From positions 75,957,394 through 76,021,393 of the forward strand of contig OY856187.1 in NCBI GenBank assembly GCA_963693315.1: a stretch of DNA of 64,000 nt, written 5' to 3'. The notes beneath the pieces were generated by a model that saw nothing but the letters and a program-made list of their open reading frames with translations, was not told where the DNA came from and did not search any database. Every line of letters starts with the position of its first letter. The stretch's first letter is position 1. This DNA is from Diogma glabrata. Lineage: Eukaryota > Arthropoda > Insecta > Diptera > Cylindrotomidae. The position numbers and the translations under genes were made by a program. Below are positions 60,800 through 64,000 of this stretch, piece after piece.

Positions 60800-61230
60800 A
60801 GTACTTCTCACTGTTAATGTATGTATAATAAAAGCAGGTTAATAACCACGACAACATAAGCTCGTTTCCTACGAACTTCAAGTGAATCCAATAAAATAAG
60901 TATACACCGTTTCTCATAATTATCTATAGAACGAATATTATCTCATGTAAACTTTTCAGTATTATAAATCAATAACCCAGTTTTCCTTAGATTAAAATTT
61001 ATGAACGATTTTTGTACACTTTGAATTCTCTTTATATCGGATGCCGTATAAGGGCTCCAAACACAAATAGTACATTCAAGCTGTGAGCGTAAAAATGTAA
61101 AATACAGTTTTTTATGACATCAGAATCATTAAACCCTTCCATGATTTGTTTTAAAAATCCCAACATAAAAATTAATTTAGCAATTAAAAAATCGATGTTC
61201 GAATTTCAGATATGGAACAAATATAACTTC
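60800..61230 (-). pseudogene. Non-LTR RT C-terminal remnant
   Basis: Minus-strand pieces KLYFTFLRSQLECTICVWSP and DIKRIQSVQKSFINFNL, then YEKRCILILLDSLEVRRKRA, match the conserved post-RT region of jockey-type LINEs (the RS.LEY...VWSP...RIE.VQK.F and LESLE.RR pattern). There are several frame changes and no RT core. A different family from the fragments at 35 and 55 kb. Confidence 0.82.
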
Positions 61231-61303
61231 AAGAAATATTCACCATTATTTGGTAATCGGCTTACATAGGCCTTTTTACGCAATGAAAAGTTAAAATTTT
61301 ACT

Positions 61304-61542
<239 letters not shown>

Positions 61543-61742
61543 NNNNNNNNNNNNNNNNNNNNNNNNNNNNNNNNNNNNNNNNNNNNNNNNNNNNNNNNNN
61601 NNNNNNNNNNNNNNNNNNNNNNNNNNNNNNNNNNNNNNNNNNNNNNNNNNNNNNNNNNNNNNNNNNNNNNNNNNNNNNNNNNNNNNNNNNNNNNNNNNNN
61701 NNNNNNNNNNNNNNNNNNNNNNNNNNNNNNNNNNNNNNNNNN
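61543..61742. other. Assembly gap, 200 N
   Basis: Exactly 200 N starting inside a TA tract, so assembly probably stopped in the microsatellite. Confidence 0.99.
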
Positions 61743-63834
61743 TTTTTGTTCATTTCTTTTTATACAGGGTTTTTCTTATAGATTTAAAAAAAACTCGAAA
61801 TAATGGTACAACTTTGAGAAAAATTTACCCACGTCTTTGGTAAGACATAACTGTTTCTCTTTGAGACAAAGAGAGGAAAAGTAAAACAAACAAACAAACA
61901 AAAAACGATGATGAGTCACGCTAGATATTAGTTGTGGTGATCGGTTGACCGACCATACCAGGCTCAACTGCAATTGTTTTTATGGTTAAAAGTTATATGA
62001 TTCTTATCGTGTCGATGATATCTCTAATCTCTATGTCTATGATATTTTATTTTTGGCGCATTCCTTAAAGCTTTATTCCTACAATCAAAAAACAACAGAA
62101 TGTTCTTTTTGTTACTTGAGCGGAAATAACTGCTCACTAACGCTGGTTAGTAACAAAAAAAGTCACTGCAATACATTTTCAAAACTTTTTTAAATTCTTC
62201 ATATAAAAGAATCGCGGAAACAAACAAAACTAAAAGCCGTCAACCCACAATTTTTTTCCTTTCTCCTATTATTTTATGGTTAATTTTTATTGTTTCGCTT
62301 ATTTTAACAAAATTGAAACGACGAAAAAATATAAATAATGAATATTATTATTATGAAAAATAGCAATAACCGGATATCCTGTTTTGGTTTCAACTATTTT
62401 GAATGTGATTTATGAATGTGCATAAATGTGTATATGTTTGGTTATGTTATATAAATGTATACACTATATTTGTGTTATATTGGTGGTAATTTGTATGACA
62501 AGATAATTTAAAATGTTTGAAATTGCAAAAACAATATGTACATGTCGTGGTTTTTATATTTTCATTGGTGATTATTACTGAAGAAAATTTCAGTTAAAAG
62601 CTTTGATCGAAGAAACGAGCCTTCGCATAACTTTAAATCTTGTTTAGTTATTCATTCTTTAAAACAAAAAATTTGGGTCCATTAACACCTAAAACTTAAC
62701 ATGGAGATCGGATAGTGAAATCAAATATAAAAAAATCCGATCATAATTTTTTAACAACATTATAATTGGGAGACTCAAAGATTTGTTTGGTTAATTTTTG
62801 CCAATTAACGAATAAATATTTCTTGATATAATTAGGTATGTGGCGAACTAGCTTTAGTTTTTAATAAAGTGTTGGTTGCGATCAGCTTTAATAAATTTTT
62901 ATATAGATCCATCCATGTTAACGTCTAGCCATGTCATTATTGAGAAACACGTTTTTAAGACTAGAAAATATATTCTATTGTTTTAAGATTTTTAATCAAT
63001 ACGAAAAAGTTCTAAAATTTGTTGATTTTAGAATATAAAAAATTTGTTAATGCATTTGTTTATACATCTACTGTCAGTTGTGCATTATATCTAACAATAT
63101 ATTAAAAAGTTTGTTTTAACTAAACAGTATAGTTTGTTTGTTTTATTAAACGTTTAATGCAACGCCATATTGATCGACTACAACGTGAATTGATTTGTTT
63201 GTTTTATAGAAACTAGAAAGTACACTCAGAAAAAAATCCTATGAAATCAATAGTTTTTTAATAGTTTTATCCTTTTAAAATTAGTCAATGTGATATGTCC
63301 TGTTATTTTAAAAATTTCATTATTGTTAATTTAATAGTACTCAGCTACTATTGTATCAAACTGCCTTCATTTTAAATTAATGTTCCATAACATTAATTTT
63401 TAATATTATGCATTATTAATTAAATAGGATTAGTCGTTTAAAAAGATAACTCAGTGTCACATTAGATCAATAATACCACACATTAACTTAAAGTGTTACA
63501 TTAGAATAAAATTAATAGGAGCTTCGAATAAACATTTTATTAGGAATCCTATTATACCTATGTGATGCAATTATTACATTCATGACAAATACTATTGATT
63601 TTCAATAGTATCTCACTTTATTTTAACATGAACATCTTATATTAACAATAAGAGAGTCCAGTAGCCTTAATAATACCCAGATTTCTTTAAAAGTTAAAGA
63701 TATAGCTGAAAGTTAAAAGAAATAATAAAAACAATTTATTTATTTTGATTTATACATTTATTAATACATGGTTTAATTTATACATTCATTTTATTCTTAA
63801 TATATTAACATTTAGTTTATTATCTTTTTGACGC
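61743..63834. other. AT-rich spacer
   Basis: No gene supported. TACAGGGTTTTTCTTATAG at 61763 resembles a transposon end without a partner. AATAAA-type signals near 63745-63800 on the minus strand could serve the reading frame that follows. Confidence 0.5.
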
Positions 63835-64000
63835 CTATTTAGTGAACCCACTTCTCCACAATTTCAACCACGGCTTTGTCTTATGGGCTAACCAAACAAC
63901 TGTGTCCTCCCTATCAACAGACTCATCGTCTGAAATTGCATCAGCGTTTGAACTTTCTGCAACGAATGGAAAATTGTGAAAACTACTACAATAGGAAAAA
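63835..64000 (-). CDS. C-terminal part of an unknown protein, partial
   Basis: The frame is open from the window edge to a stop at 63835-63837. It reads FPFVAESSNADAISDDESVD, then REDTVVWLAHKTKPWLKLWR and SGFTK. An acidic Ser/Asp stretch is followed by a Trp-rich basic end. The composition is unlike random AT-rich frames nearby, and AATAAA motifs follow downstream on the same strand. It may be the last exon of a host gene or the end of a transposon protein; I do not recognise it. Confidence 0.4.
   Translation of the reverse strand, partial: FSYCSSFHNFPFVAESSNADAISDDESVDREDTVVWLAHKTKPWLKLWRSGFTK

Overview
The window looks like gene-poor, very AT-rich arthropod (most likely insect) nuclear DNA. 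I infer this from mariner transposase, gypsy-type LTR and jockey/I/CR1-like non-LTR sequences, long (TA)n tracts, tRNA-derived SINE-like copies, and the absence of bacterial operon structure. Two runs of exactly 200 N (32251-32450 and 61543-61742) are scaffold gaps. I found no complete, intact host gene. The best host-like pieces are a scrambled ribulose-phosphate 3-epimerase pseudogene (15038-15529), a broken coding-like stretch (49212-49555) and an open C-terminal reading frame at the right edge (63835-64000, minus).

Layout, left. 1-1330 is a 7-bp satellite. 1761-2334 is an internally deleted mariner-like element. 3.4-9.2 kb is a mosaic of diverged tandem arrays lying in inverted orientation at both ends (3385-3790 and 8385-8790), a SINE-like copy, a dispersed repeat with a large hairpin, a cluster of a GC-rich decamer (7596-8198), and a 174-bp MITE. 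9.4-13.2 kb holds four (TA)n tracts, a full-length mariner with one frameshift (10163-11454), and a reverse transcriptase reading frame split by a perfect palindrome plus a 328-bp TA tract.

Layout, middle. 15.0-20.5 kb holds the epimerase pseudogene, an 11-bp minisatellite interrupted by a 5'-truncated non-LTR element, and two copies of a foldback element. 21.2-22.0 kb is a ~325-bp tandem repeat. 22902-23581 is a TIR element. 24225-26536 is a broken non-LTR element with RNase H. 26569-27114 is a foldback with 231-bp arms. 27842-31792 is a 4-kb near-palindrome carrying the same C-terminal protein fragment in both arms, with a smaller palindrome nested in one arm only; (TA)n tracts lie on both sides of it.

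Layout, right. 36951-43433 is a gypsy-type LTR retrotransposon with intact gag and pol, joined in tandem to a heavily deleted relative so that its 5' LTR is reduced to a scar. A solo LTR of the family lies at 51192-51814. 52846-57238 is bounded by 24-bp TIRs with TA duplications and is filled with dead non-LTR and Helitron-helicase fragments. 58.4-59.1 kb carries two neighbouring 137-bp hairpins with shared ends.

The dominant theme is inverted duplication: at least nine palindromes or foldbacks of ~140 bp to 4 kb plus a small perfect one, several next to (TA)n tracts or transposon breakpoints. Only gag, pol and the mariner transposase look close to functional.
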